Source: Prodigiosinella confusarubida
GTDB taxonomy: Bacteria > Pseudomonadota > Gammaproteobacteria > Enterobacterales > Enterobacteriaceae
Reading direction: 5' to 3'
Assembly: GCF_002847015.1 (NCBI RefSeq)
Contig: NZ_CP025085.1
Location: 1,674,001 to 1,738,000, forward strand
Length of the DNA stretch: 64,000 nucleotides
Part shown: piece by piece, positions 50,254-59,921 of the stretch
How positions within the stretch are numbered: the first letter of the stretch is position 1
Layout of the letters: each line of letters begins with the position of its first letter
Translations under genes and position numbers: made by a program
Notes under the pieces: model-generated
What the model was told of the DNA's origin: nothing
Seen by the model: only the letters and a program-made list of their open reading frames with translations
Database searches by the model: none

Positions 50254-52005
50254 ATGCATTTTTTACAGAATATCCCGCCTTACCTGTTTTTCACTGGTAA
50301 GGGAGGAGTAGGTAAAACCTCAATTTCCTGTGCGACGGCTATACGTCTGGCAGAACAAGGCAAGCGAGTTTTGCTGGTCAGTACCGATCCTGCCTCTAAT
50401 GTCGGCCAGGTATTCGATCAGACTATCGGCAACACTATCCAGCCCGTGGCTGCTGTGCCCGGCCTTTCGGCGCTGGAGATCGACCCACAGGATGCTGCTC
50501 AGCAATACCGCGCCAGAATCGTTGACCCTATTAAAGGTCTTTTGCCTGATGACGTTGTTAACAGTATCAGCGAGCAGCTTTCAGGAGCATGTACGACTGA
50601 GATTGCTGCGTTCGACGAATTCACTGGCTTGTTGACTGACGCTTCTTTGCTGACCCGCTTCGATCACATCATTTTTGATACTGCGCCGACGGGCCACACT
50701 ATTCGCCTTCTCCAGCTCCCCGGAGCCTGGAGTCGCTTCATTGAAAGTAACCCGGATGGTGCTTCCTGTCTTGGGCCGATGGCTGGGCTGGAAAAGCAAC
50801 GCGAGCAATATGCTCATGCGGTTGAGGCATTATCTGATCCCGAACGTACCCGCCTGGTGCTGGTCGCGCGATTGCAAAAATCAACATTGCAGGAAGTCGC
50901 CCGCACTCATAACGAATTATCAGCCATTGGCCTTAAAAATCAGTATCTGGTCATTAACGGTGTCCTGCCTACGAGCGAAGCAGAACGTGATGCACTGGCC
51001 GCTGCGATATGGCAACGGGAGCAGGAGGCGCTGGCAAATCTTCCCGCTGGGTTATCTGAGTTGCCGACAGACACCTTATTCCTTCAGCCGCTGAACATGG
51101 TTGGTGTCTCCGCATTGAAAGGCCTGCTAAACGAATACGCTGAGCCAGCATCGCTTCCTGTACAGAGTATGCAGAACAAGCCAGAGAATATGTCGCTGTC
51201 TGTCCTGGTTGATGATATCGCCCGCAGTGAACACGGTTTAATTATGCTGATGGGCAAAGGTGGCGTGGGTAAAACCACGATGGCGGCTGCTATCGCTGTA
51301 CGACTGGCGGACAGGGGTTTTGATGTGCATCTCACTACCTCAGATCCTGCCGCACACCTGAGCACAACTCTCGATGGCAGCCTCAAAAACCTGCAGGTCA
51401 GTCGAATTAACCCTCACGATGAAACCGAACGCTATCGTCAGCATGTTCTTGAGACGAAAGGCAGGGATCTGGATGAGGCTGGGAAACGACTGCTTGAAGA
51501 GGATTTACGTTCTCCTTGCACAGAAGAGATTGCGGTGTTCCAGGCGTTCTCACGCGTGATTCGTGAAGCAGGGAAACGGTTTGTGGTCATGGATACGGCA
51601 CCGACTGGACATACGCTGCTACTACTTGATGCTACCGGGGCTTATCACCGTGAGATTGCGAAGAAGATGGGGGATAAAGGCCATTTCACCACGCCGATGA
51701 TGCAGCTTCAGGACCCGGAACGTACCAAAGTGCTGCTGGTCACTCTGCCTGAAACTACACCTGTACTGGAGGCGGCAAATCTGCAGGCCGATCTGGAACG
51801 TGCGGGAATTCACCCCTGGGGCTGGATTATCAACAACAGCCTTTCGATTGCACAGACGCGTTCACCACTGCTTTGCCAGCGTGCCCGACAAGAGCTTCCT
51901 CAGATTGAGGCCGTGCAGAGCCAGCATGCCAAACGTATTGCGTTAGTACCAGTACTGGCATCAGAGCCCACTGGCATCGAAAAACTCAGAGAGCTGGCAG
52001 TTTAA
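50254..52005 (+). CDS. arsA: ArsA, arsenite-translocating ATPase
   Basis: A 583-residue protein made of two homologous halves. Each has a P-loop GKGGVGKT (near residues 15 and 335) and a DTAPTGHT signature. The cysteines that bind As(III), equivalent to C113, C172 and C422, are in [23 protein letters not shown] and [13 protein letters not shown]. ArsA docks on ArsB and makes efflux ATP-driven. The start follows an AGGAGG site at 50244-50249. Confidence 0.97.
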   Translation: MHFLQNIPPYLFFTGKGGVGKTSISCATAIRLAEQGKRVLLVSTDPASNVGQVFDQTIGNTIQPVAAVPGLSALEIDPQDAAQQYRARIVDPIKGLLPDDVVNSISEQLSGACTTEIAAFDEFTGLLTDASLLTRFDHIIFDTAPTGHTIRLLQLPGAWSRFIESNPDGASCLGPMAGLEKQREQYAHAVEALSDPERTRLVLVARLQKSTLQEVARTHNELSAIGLKNQYLVINGVLPTSEAERDALAAAIWQREQEALANLPAGLSELPTDTLFLQPLNMVGVSALKGLLNEYAEPASLPVQSMQNKPENMSLSVLVDDIARSEHGLIMLMGKGGVGKTTMAAAIAVRLADRGFDVHLTTSDPAAHLSTTLDGSLKNLQVSRINPHDETERYRQHVLETKGRDLDEAGKRLLEEDLRSPCTEEIAVFQAFSRVIREAGKRFVVMDTAPTGHTLLLLDATGAYHREIAKKMGDKGHFTTPMMQLQDPERTKVLLVTLPETTPVLEAANLQADLERAGIHPWGWIINNSLSIAQTRSPLLCQRARQELPQIEAVQSQHAKRIALVPVLASEPTGIEKLRELAV

Positions 52006-52051
52006 TTTTTTGTATACACAGGGCGGCAGAGCCGTCCTGTCTGGAGGGTTT

Positions 52052-53341
52052 ATGTTTCTGGCAGGCGCTATTTTTGTCCTGACCATCGTTTTGGTTATCT
52101 GGCAGCCTAAGGGATTAGGGATCGGCTGGAGTGCGACGCTGGGCGCGGTACTGGCATTGATTTCAGGCGTTGTACACATGGGCGATATCCCCGTGGTTTG
52201 GAATATCGTCTGGAATGCTACGGCAACGTTTATTGCCGTTATCATCATCAGCCTGCTTCTGGATGAATCCGGCTTTTTCGAATGGGCGGCGCTGCATGTT
52301 TCGCGTTGGGGCAATGGGCGAGGTCGTTTGCTGTTTACCTATATCGTTCTGCTCGGTGCAGCGGTGGCGGCACTGTTTGCCAACGATGGCGCGGCACTTA
52401 TTCTGACGCCGATAGTCATCGCCATGCTACTGGCATTAGGGTTCAGCAAAGGCACGACACTGGCATTCGTTATGGCTGCCGGGTTTATTGCCGATACAGC
52501 CAGTCTACCGCTTATCGTGTCGAACCTGGTGAACATCGTTTCTGCAGACTTCTTTGGACTGGGCTTCACTGAGTATGCGTCGGTAATGGTGCCGGTAGAT
52601 ATCGCCGCCATTATTGCCACGCTGGTGATGCTGCACCTGTTCTTTCGCAAAGATATTCCGCCGACCTACGACCTGGCTCTCCTGAAAGCACCGGCAAAAG
52701 CGATTAAAGATCTGGCAACCTTCAGAACCGGCTGGATAGTTTTGATTCTTCTGCTGGTTGGCTTTTTCGTCCTTGAGCCGCTCGGTATCCCGGTCAGCGC
52801 GATTGCGGCTGTTGGGGCTGTCATCCTGTTTGCGGTGGCGAAACGAGGCCATGCAATTAATACCGGCAAAGTGCTGCGTGGTGCACCGTGGCAGATAGTC
52901 ATCTTCTCGCTGGGGATGTATCTGGTGGTCTATGGCCTGCGTAACGCCGGGCTAACGGAATACCTCTCCGGCGTACTGAACGTGCTGGCAGAAAAAGGCC
53001 TTTGGGTTGCGACGTTTGGTACTGGCTTCCTCACTGCTTTCTTGTCTTCCATCATGAACAACATGCCTACCGTGCTGGTTGGCGCTCTCTCTATTGATGG
53101 CAGCACCGCAACAGGCGTTATAAAAGAGGCGATGATTTATGCCAACGTGATTGGCTGCGATCTTGGGCCGAAAATCACCCCGATTGGTAGCCTGGCAACG
53201 CTGCTCTGGCTGCATGTCCTTTCACAGAAGAATATGACCATCACCTGGGGATACTATTTCCGCACCGGGATCGTCATGACTCTGCCTGTGCTGTTTGTAA
53301 CGCTGGCCGCGCTGGCGCTACGTCTCTCTTTCACTTTGTAA
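52052..53341 (+). CDS. arsB: ArsB, arsenite/antimonite efflux permease
   Basis: A 429-residue inner-membrane protein with about 12 transmembrane segments, exactly the usual ArsB length. It begins [20 protein letters not shown] and has [19 protein letters not shown] and [20 protein letters not shown], conserved in ArsB. It exports As(III) alone using proton-motive force or with ArsA using ATP. GGAGGG precedes ATG 52052. Confidence 0.97.
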   Translation: MFLAGAIFVLTIVLVIWQPKGLGIGWSATLGAVLALISGVVHMGDIPVVWNIVWNATATFIAVIIISLLLDESGFFEWAALHVSRWGNGRGRLLFTYIVLLGAAVAALFANDGAALILTPIVIAMLLALGFSKGTTLAFVMAAGFIADTASLPLIVSNLVNIVSADFFGLGFTEYASVMVPVDIAAIIATLVMLHLFFRKDIPPTYDLALLKAPAKAIKDLATFRTGWIVLILLLVGFFVLEPLGIPVSAIAAVGAVILFAVAKRGHAINTGKVLRGAPWQIVIFSLGMYLVVYGLRNAGLTEYLSGVLNVLAEKGLWVATFGTGFLTAFLSSIMNNMPTVLVGALSIDGSTATGVIKEAMIYANVIGCDLGPKITPIGSLATLLWLHVLSQKNMTITWGYYFRTGIVMTLPVLFVTLAALALRLSFTL

Positions 53342-53353
53342 TGAGATACTGAT

Positions 53354-53779
53354 ATGAGCAACATCACCATTTATCACAACCCAGCCTGCGGCACGTCGCG
53401 TAATACGCTGGAGATGATCCGCAACAGCGGTACTGAGCCGAGCGTTATTCTTTACCTCGAGAACCCGCCTTCACGCGATGAGCTGGTCAAACTCATTGCA
53501 GACATGGGCATTTCAGTACGGGCTTTGCTGCGTAAAAACGTCGAGCCTTATGAGGAACTGGGCCTTGCAGAAGATAAATTTACTGACGATCAGCTCATCG
53601 ATTTTATGCTGCAACATCCGATCCTGATTAACCGTCCGATTGTGGTGACGCCGCTGGGAACTAAACTGTGCCGTCCTTCGGAGGTGGTTCTGGATATCCT
53701 TCCAGATACTCAGAAAGCGGCTTTTACCAAGGAAGACGGTGAAAAAGTCGTTGATGATACAGGTAAACGATTGAAATAA
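53354..53779 (+). CDS. arsC: ArsC, glutaredoxin-dependent arsenate reductase
   Basis: A 141-residue reductase with the catalytic Cys12 in YHNPACGTSRNTLEMIRNSG, and the conserved arginines in VRALLRKNV and LINRPIVVTPLG. It reduces As(V) to As(III), the form exported by ArsAB, using glutathione and glutaredoxin. The gene follows arsB by 12 bases and ends the operon. Confidence 0.97.
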   Translation: MSNITIYHNPACGTSRNTLEMIRNSGTEPSVILYLENPPSRDELVKLIADMGISVRALLRKNVEPYEELGLAEDKFTDDQLIDFMLQHPILINRPIVVTPLGTKLCRPSEVVLDILPDTQKAAFTKEDGEKVVDDTGKRLK

Positions 53780-53784
53780 AGGTG

Positions 53785-53810
53785 AAGGGGGCAAATGCCC
53801 CCTTATTTCT
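53785..53810 (+). terminator. Terminator of the ars operon
   Basis: GGGGGC-AAAT-GCCCCC followed by TTATTTCTT, a few bases after arsC. Confidence 0.8.
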
Positions 53811-54333
53811 TACACAATAGTTGAACCATGTAAACCAACTGCCCAAAGTAATGTGATGAACAACGTTGTTAGCATTGCCCCCCAATAAGAACCGCCAGCA
53901 TGTATTAAAGGTTTAGAAACCAAAGTCTGAATTAAATTATGAATATCCCCATAGCTTGGGTTTTCAATTAACATCCTTAAAACTAGAGAAATGATCATTA
54001 TAAATAAGGCAGGGATTAGTGCTGAAAAAGACTTTGCAACGGCAGGTGGTACACTTCAGGCATTTTTATAACGATTCCCTTCCTAACAAAAAACCCCATT
54101 ACTTCTACCGTAATAATAGCCATTATGATAGAAACAAACATGCCTTTTGCGCCCACATAGTTCAGGTTTATCCCCGTAACATTGATGGTTTTATCTAATC
54201 CTTTTATGAAAACAGGTATGTTGTAGGGAGATACTATAATAGATTGTAAATGCCTTTGATTTCCGACTTTTGCAGCATATGGAACAAAATACTTGTCCAA
54301 AAATGCTGTCAGTTTTCCCATGCTATCACTCAC
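53810..54333 (-). pseudogene. Cellobiose-type PTS EIIC, degraded
   Basis: Two pieces of a lactose/cellobiose-family EIIC. The first (54333-54016) keeps the start GKLTAFLDKYFVPYAAKVGN, then jumps by an internal loss of most of the first membrane domain to LNYVGAKGMFVSIIMAIITV and VRKGIVIKMPEV. A frameshift follows near 54050, and the other frame continues PPAVAKSFSALIPALFIMII and the second piece (53998-53810), which ends at WAVGLHGSTIV. The transporter cannot work, although the 6-phospho-glycosidase upstream is intact. Confidence 0.8.
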
Positions 54334-54712
54334 TTTCTTAATTATTTAATGCTTCATAATAGTTAATTTCTATAAGATTACATTAATCACAGGTTGTATT
54401 TTTCTTCACTCTAATTCGTTAGATTAATAATGTCGGTTTGCCAAAAAAATCCATGATCTACTTCTCAATTTTATTATAATAACTGTTCTTTATTTTTAAA
54501 TAAGTAAATTCACCCTTCAATATTTTGTTTTTGATTGAAGAGTGAAAGCAGTGATAGCCAGTTATTATTAATGTTGCCGATGCTGATCACACATTAATAA
54601 TAAAACTGTGCTGGGTTTTATATAGTATAAGTTTTATTCAAGGTATAAATACACCTCACTTACTCATATTGTTCACTATATATAAAAACTCTCATGATAC
54701 TGGGCGTCCCTT
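54334..54712. other. AT-rich intergenic region without a gene
   Basis: 379 bases between the EIIC pseudogene and the GH4 gene. I see no coding frame; it probably holds the end of one transcript and the promoter or leader of the broken PTS gene. Confidence 0.5.
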
Positions 54713-56035
54713 CTATTCGGAAATCCAATGAAATTGGGGCATGAAATCCAGGTTTGACCTAATTGTTTCATCCAGGGCTTCATCAAGCACGCTGCCGGTA
54801 ATAACGATTGGGTTTAGAATTAATGCTCTTTTAGCGTCATTCAGGTTTCCATTCACTGCTGCGCTAACCGTGAGTGATTCGAACTCTTTCATCAATTGAA
54901 TTAAACGTAATGTGTCAGAAGGGAATGGTTCAACGTTCAGTGGTAGTGGACCACTTTGGGTTATAACTGAACTGACTTCTACAACACAATCGTCCGGTAA
55001 TCCTTGAATTGTACCTTTGTTTCGAGTATTTACGTGCATAATGGTCCGTTTATCGTTGTAGATAGAAGCCATCAGTTCGCAAGCGGCTTCGGAATAATAT
55101 TGGCCACCACGTTTTTCGAGCTCTTTGGGTTTGTCCGCCAGTTCTGGATTTTTATAGATATCGAACAACCGTTTTTCCATTTCTTTAACTACTTCACCAC
55201 GCGTTCCTTCATTATTGGCTTCACGCTTTTCCTGCTGCAGGATATCCTGACTCATGTAGTAGTAACGCAAGTATGCACATGGGATCATTCCCATGTTTTC
55301 GATTAACTGCCGTGGCCACTCGAATTTTGGAATATTGCTGGGAACTAGATAGTCTTTGCCATTAAGTATTTCTTGTGCAATAAAGTCGATTTTATTTTTC
55401 CCTTTGTATAAAATCTTCCGAGCCCAAATCAAATGGTTAAGGCCTGCAACTTGTATAATAAAATCTTCTTCGTTTGCATTCAGAAGTTTTGCAATTCCCT
55501 TTTGCATAATAACTGGCACGTTGCACAGGCCAATGGCTTTTATTGTCGTGTGTTTAAGTATGGCTTCGGTCACGATGCCTGACGGGTTTGTGAAATTTAA
55601 AAGCCAGGCTTCAGGGCATAGCTCCTCCATATCTTTACATATGTCTAGTGCGATCGGAATAGTACGACATGCGTTTGCAAAACCACCTAGCCCATTAGTT
55701 TCTTGGCCAATCATTCCATACTTTAGTGAGATACGTTCATCTCTTATCCGTCCTTCAAGGCAACCAGCTCGAAATTGTGAACAGACAAAATCAGCGTTCT
55801 CTAATGCAGGACGGCGATCAAGTGTTACCTTGACGTCTATATTTCCCCCGGCTTTTTTAATCATACGGCGAGCGAGTCCCGCAATAATATTAACTTTCTC
55901 ACGGCCCTCCTCAATATCTACTAACCATAACTCTTTAATTGGTAATTCATTCTTGCGCTTTAATAACCCTTCAATTAACTCAGGCGTATAGCTAGAACCG
56001 CCACCGATAACTGTTACTTTTAGCTGCTTTGCCAT
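54713..56035 (-). CDS. 6-phospho-beta-glucosidase, GH4 (CelF/LicH-like)
   Basis: A 440-residue NAD+ and metal-dependent glycosidase. The dinucleotide site is VTVIGGGSSYTPELIEG. The metal and catalytic regions are NFTNPSGIVTEA, GLCNVPVIMQ with the metal-binding Cys, and VAGLNHLIWA with its His. GH4 enzymes cleave 6-phospho-disaccharides by an oxidation-elimination route. The length is normal and the frame intact. It sits upstream of a broken EIIC, so its substrate would have to enter by another PTS. Sugar preference (cellobiose, chitobiose) cannot be told. Confidence 0.88.
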   Translation of the reverse strand: MAKQLKVTVIGGGSSYTPELIEGLLKRKNELPIKELWLVDIEEGREKVNIIAGLARRMIKKAGGNIDVKVTLDRRPALENADFVCSQFRAGCLEGRIRDERISLKYGMIGQETNGLGGFANACRTIPIALDICKDMEELCPEAWLLNFTNPSGIVTEAILKHTTIKAIGLCNVPVIMQKGIAKLLNANEEDFIIQVAGLNHLIWARKILYKGKNKIDFIAQEILNGKDYLVPSNIPKFEWPRQLIENMGMIPCAYLRYYYMSQDILQQEKREANNEGTRGEVVKEMEKRLFDIYKNPELADKPKELEKRGGQYYSEAACELMASIYNDKRTIMHVNTRNKGTIQGLPDDCVVEVSSVITQSGPLPLNVEPFPSDTLRLIQLMKEFESLTVSAAVNGNLNDAKRALILNPIVITGSVLDEALDETIRSNLDFMPQFHWISE

Positions 56036-56628
56036 ATATCACTCCTCAAATTCGTAAATGTAGAATATAGGGTATTTCATGGCAGCTAACGTTATTTAAC
56101 AAACCAAATATACGCCGTTATCTATTAGTTCAACTAATGCGTATCTTCTTTAGTGCCACGGTAGTTGACACTGCACGAGAACACCCTTGGCTGGGGCTGT
56201 TTTTCATACATCCCCCATGAACCGTGATGAATAATTTTCTTCTCTCCTGACCATTCGCCAGGGCACCAGTCAGCGGCTGATCCGAGAAGCTGAAAAGATA
56301 GGGTTATGGTCGATTACAGAAGCGGCAGTGTTTCATCCGCCGTCTGCGATAGCTGTGCACGGAACTGCTGCGTTGTCAGCAACACTGATATAAGACACGT
56401 AAATCAACTGGGGTAATCAACTATCTTGACACCTACCGAAAAGCGCAGGCACAGTGATCATCGTTGCATGGCCCTGGAGCAGTTGGCCTTGTGGGGAAGG
56501 CACGGTGTTATTCAATCGACGGGGTGCATGAGACCGCGAAGCGCATTATTCAGAACGTTAGCCAGGGGACGCGTAAATCAACTGAAGTAGCCACTATCTT
56601 GATTCTTACTCTAGGGCAGACATCAACA
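56036..56628. other. Mosaic intergenic region with repeats and transposase debris
   Basis: No intact gene. Two related segments beginning CGTAAATCAACTG and ending in CTATCTTGA lie at 56397-56431 and 56571-56603, spaced like ends of a lost insertion. The stretch 56240-56360 contains fragments that look coding but have stops in all frames. Confidence 0.45.
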
Positions 56629-57525
56629 ATGGAACATAAGCAACATTTACTTGCAAACTTGTACACATTTAGTGTCGTCGCAAAGTTTTTAAGCTTTACA
56701 TTAGCCGCAGAAGAACTGTGCCTAACGCAAGGTGCTGTGAGCCAGAGAATCAAAAAAATAGAGCAAGATTTGGGGTTTAAATTATTTGTACGTTTGACCC
56801 GGAAACTGGAGTTAACTGAAGAAGGTCGGCGTGTTTGGGTGACATTAACCCATTCGCTTGAGAATATTTTTTCTGAAATAGACGATATTCGCTTCAACGA
56901 GCTCAGCGGCGAGTTATATATTGGCGTCGCTCCAACATTTGCACACTTATGGCTAGTCCCTCGACTACCTATTTTTCAACAACTTTACCCCCAACTCGAT
57001 GTTAAAATCCGAGTGAAAGCAAGTAAGTTGGATTTTCAAAATCAGCCCGTGGATTTGGCTATTTATTATGGAAATGCCAGGCATGCTGATTTTTATCATC
57101 GCAGGCTATTTGATGAATATTTAACACCCGTTTGTACATCTGAATATGCAGAGAAACTAGCGTTTTTCAAAGGCGATTCCAGGTTGCATGAAGCTTGTTT
57201 TTTACATTGCACTGAATCGTTAGAATTTCTTTCTCCACTTGCTGAGTGGCAACATTGGTTAAAAAAAACCGATCGTGATGTTAATATTCTCAAAAAAAAA
57301 TATGTTTTCAATCATGAAGAGTTAACTATGGTTGCAACAAAAAAATCAATGGGTATTGCAATGGGGCGTTATTGTCTTATTAAGCCCTATTTAGATAGTG
57401 GTGAGTTGATCGCCCCCTTTGAGCGTGTACCGTCAGGACTTGGTTATGATCTTATTTGTCCTAAAGGTCATGAAAAAAGATCAAGATTCCACGCTTTCTC
57501 AACGTGGATTGAGGAATATTTATAG
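56629..57525 (+). CDS. LysR-family regulator, DsdC/GcvA-like
   Basis: A 298-residue regulator with an N-terminal helix-turn-helix (LSFTLAAEELCLTQGAVSQR) and a C-terminal effector domain (GELYIGVAPTFAHLWLVPRL, DLAIYYGNARHADFYH, KKSMGIAMGRYCLI). The blocks follow E. coli DsdC closely in order. The ATG at 56629 gives the normal length; the upstream part of the frame is IS-like debris. Its target is unclear: neither neighbour is a typical partner, since insertions separate them. Confidence 0.85.
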   Translation: MEHKQHLLANLYTFSVVAKFLSFTLAAEELCLTQGAVSQRIKKIEQDLGFKLFVRLTRKLELTEEGRRVWVTLTHSLENIFSEIDDIRFNELSGELYIGVAPTFAHLWLVPRLPIFQQLYPQLDVKIRVKASKLDFQNQPVDLAIYYGNARHADFYHRRLFDEYLTPVCTSEYAEKLAFFKGDSRLHEACFLHCTESLEFLSPLAEWQHWLKKTDRDVNILKKKYVFNHEELTMVATKKSMGIAMGRYCLIKPYLDSGELIAPFERVPSGLGYDLICPKGHEKRSRFHAFSTWIEEYL

Positions 57526-57841
57526 GTAGGCAAGCGCGTTAATGCGTCACGCAGCCAGATATAAGGATCGTGGGCGTTCAGTCTGGCGGTATTCAGCGGG
57601 TTCAGATAGAGGCGTGAACACGCGCGAATCGGCACCGGCAGTCTGAACGGCGTTGTTCAGTCGTCGTGGCTGCGGTACGCCATTGACCACGTCAAGGGCT
57701 GGCCGACGAACCGTGTACGCGACCTGTAACCCTGGAGAGTTTCTTGCTTCTGTTCAATCCGCCCATCCATAGGCATTGTATTTTCTCCGGGAATTCCCGC
57801 TCAAATAAAGGATGATGCCAAGCTGCTGTGAGTAGGCTTCG
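57526..57841. mobile_element. Transposase fossil
   Basis: The plus strand around 57655-57730 reads SSWLRYAIDHVKGWPTNRVR then DL and stop, which resembles the C-terminus of an IS66-type transposase, and other pieces are noncoding. No intact frame is present in these 316 bases. Confidence 0.45.
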
Positions 57842-59914
57842 TTAACGCGATGTTTCACCGCGCCGGCGCACCACCACATCCACCGTAATAGCCGCTAACA
57901 ATACCACTGCGGTTGCCATCAGTTGCACGGCGGCCGGCAAACCCAGCAGCGCCATCCCGTTGACAATGGCTGCAATCACAACGCCACCTAATACTGCATG
58001 CAGTGGATGGCCGCGTCCTCCAAACAAGCTTGTACCGCCGATGACGGCAGTGGCCACCACATATAAGACGATCGTACCACCATCAAAGCTGGTTGAGATT
58101 GAGCGCAAGCGTGAGGCGTAAATAATGCCGCCAATACCGGCAGTGACTGCGGCCAAAGTGAATGCCAGCAGTCTGATTTTCGCCAGATTAATTCCCGCTC
58201 TGCGCGCGGCTTCAGCATTACCACCAATGGCATATAAATAGCGGCCAAAGCGTAGTTTTCCCAGCAGCACTGCCCAAGCACATAACACCACAAATACGAT
58301 GGGAATGACCCAAGGCATACCATTAATAGGGAAACGAGGAATGCCGCGATTGGCGTTAGAAATCAGCATTAAAACCAGCCCAGCCAAGATGGCCGCGGCG
58401 ATTTTGAGCCAAGACAGCCCAACAGGTGGCGCAACTAAGCCACTGGCACGGCGCAGGCCATCACGACGCAGGGTGAATACGCTAAAAGTGAGGATGATCG
58501 CAATGGTCACCACCCAACCTACCAGTGGGGTGAGGGTGCCGTTGGCAAAGTTATTGATCACCTCACTGTTGATGGGAATCGTCCCGCCGGTGCCGAGGAG
58601 CTGGATCATCAGCCCTTGAAAGCCCAGTAATCCAGAGAGCGTGACCACAAAAGAGGGCAACCTTAAGCGCGTGATCAACAACCCTTGCAGCGCCCCTAAA
58701 GCGCCGCTGACACACAATGCAGCGATAACCGCCGCCGGCCAATTCCAGCCAATCGAGGGTTGTACTAATACTGTGGCGACCGTGGCGCCAATCCCTGCGA
58801 CAAACCCAAGTGATAAGTCAATCTCTCCTAAAATCAAGATGAACACTTCGCCCATCCCAATCAGCATAAACACCGCACCTTGGACCAATAAATTCACTAA
58901 ATTGCCAGAGGAGAGGAACTTATCATTTTGAGTTTGAAAGATAGCCGCGATGAGGATCATCCCCAGCAGTACGGGTAATACGCCGCTTTGACCTGCAAGA
59001 ACTTTCGCCCACACCGCTTTGAGATAGCTACCTAATGTGTCCGCTTCGGTATTACCAATAACAGCAGCGGCATGTGCTTGGCTTGCCTGTCGTTTGGCGT
59101 TTTCTACCGCAATTGATGGCGCGGCAGATGATTTTGCATTTGCAGTGACAAGGTGATCGCTTTGTCCGGTGGTCATCAGTTCCACCACCCGCTGCGTGTC
59201 GAAGCTTTTAGCGGGGCCTTCGCCTACCATCTGCCCTAAACGCAGTACTGCAATGCGATCGGCCACCGCGAACACATCATTAAGATTATGCGAAATCATC
59301 AGTACCGCCAGCCCTTGGTCGGCCAAGCGGCGCACAAGTTCAAGGACTTGACCGGTCTGCGCCACCCCCAGCGCTGCGGTGGGTTCATCTAAAATCACCA
59401 GCTTAGAGTTCCACATCACGGCTTTGGCGACCGCTATCGATTGGCGCTGCCCGCCAGAAAGCGATGCAACCGGTTGGCGAATCGAGCGCAGCGTGGTCAC
59501 GCGCAGGCTCGATAAGGTCTCGGCGGCTTCACGCTCCATGACATCTTCATTGAGCAGTCGCCCATATAATCGCTCGCGGCCAAGGAACATGTTTTGTACC
59601 ACGTCTAAATTGTCGCACAATGCCAGATCTTGATAGACTACCTCAATGCCTAATTGGGCTGAATCGCGTGGTGAGCGGATTCTCACCACTTCACCTTGCC
59701 AGCGGATCTCGCCGCCATCGGCCTCATGGATCCCGGCAATGGATTTAACCAATACCGATTTACCCGCCCCGTTGTCACCGACCAGGGCAGTGACCTGCCC
59801 CAGTGGTACATCTAAATCAACGCCGATTAACGCTTGCACCGCGCCAAAGCGCTTTTCTAACCCTCGGATCTGTAATAATGGGGGGGCGCTTAGGTGTTGT
59901 GTTGTGTTTTGCAT
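57842..59914 (-). CDS. Sugar ABC transporter: ATPase and permease fused in one chain
   Basis: About 690 residues. The N-terminal 230 are one ABC ATPase: Walker A VGDNGAGKSVLVK, signature ASLSGGQRQSIAVAKAVM, Walker B LVILDEPTAALG. After a linker of 60-80 residues, a ribose/xylose-type permease of about 10 transmembrane helices follows (LLGMILIAAIFQTQNDKFLS, LGEIDLSLGFVAGIGATVAT, AIGGNAEAARRAGINLAKIR). Family members usually have separate genes. The start at ATG 59914 is close behind the binding protein stop and an AGGGG site. It would import a monosaccharide; a frc- or xyl-like substrate is a guess. Confidence 0.85.
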   Translation of the reverse strand: MQNTTQHLSAPPLLQIRGLEKRFGAVQALIGVDLDVPLGQVTALVGDNGAGKSVLVKSIAGIHEADGGEIRWQGEVVRIRSPRDSAQLGIEVVYQDLALCDNLDVVQNMFLGRERLYGRLLNEDVMEREAAETLSSLRVTTLRSIRQPVASLSGGQRQSIAVAKAVMWNSKLVILDEPTAALGVAQTGQVLELVRRLADQGLAVLMISHNLNDVFAVADRIAVLRLGQMVGEGPAKSFDTQRVVELMTTGQSDHLVTANAKSSAAPSIAVENAKRQASQAHAAAVIGNTEADTLGSYLKAVWAKVLAGQSGVLPVLLGMILIAAIFQTQNDKFLSSGNLVNLLVQGAVFMLIGMGEVFILILGEIDLSLGFVAGIGATVATVLVQPSIGWNWPAAVIAALCVSGALGALQGLLITRLRLPSFVVTLSGLLGFQGLMIQLLGTGGTIPINSEVINNFANGTLTPLVGWVVTIAIILTFSVFTLRRDGLRRASGLVAPPVGLSWLKIAAAILAGLVLMLISNANRGIPRFPINGMPWVIPIVFVVLCAWAVLLGKLRFGRYLYAIGGNAEAARRAGINLAKIRLLAFTLAAVTAGIGGIIYASRLRSISTSFDGGTIVLYVVATAVIGGTSLFGGRGHPLHAVLGGVVIAAIVNGMALLGLPAAVQLMATAVVLLAAITVDVVVRRRGETSR

Positions 59915-59921
59915 AAGGCCC

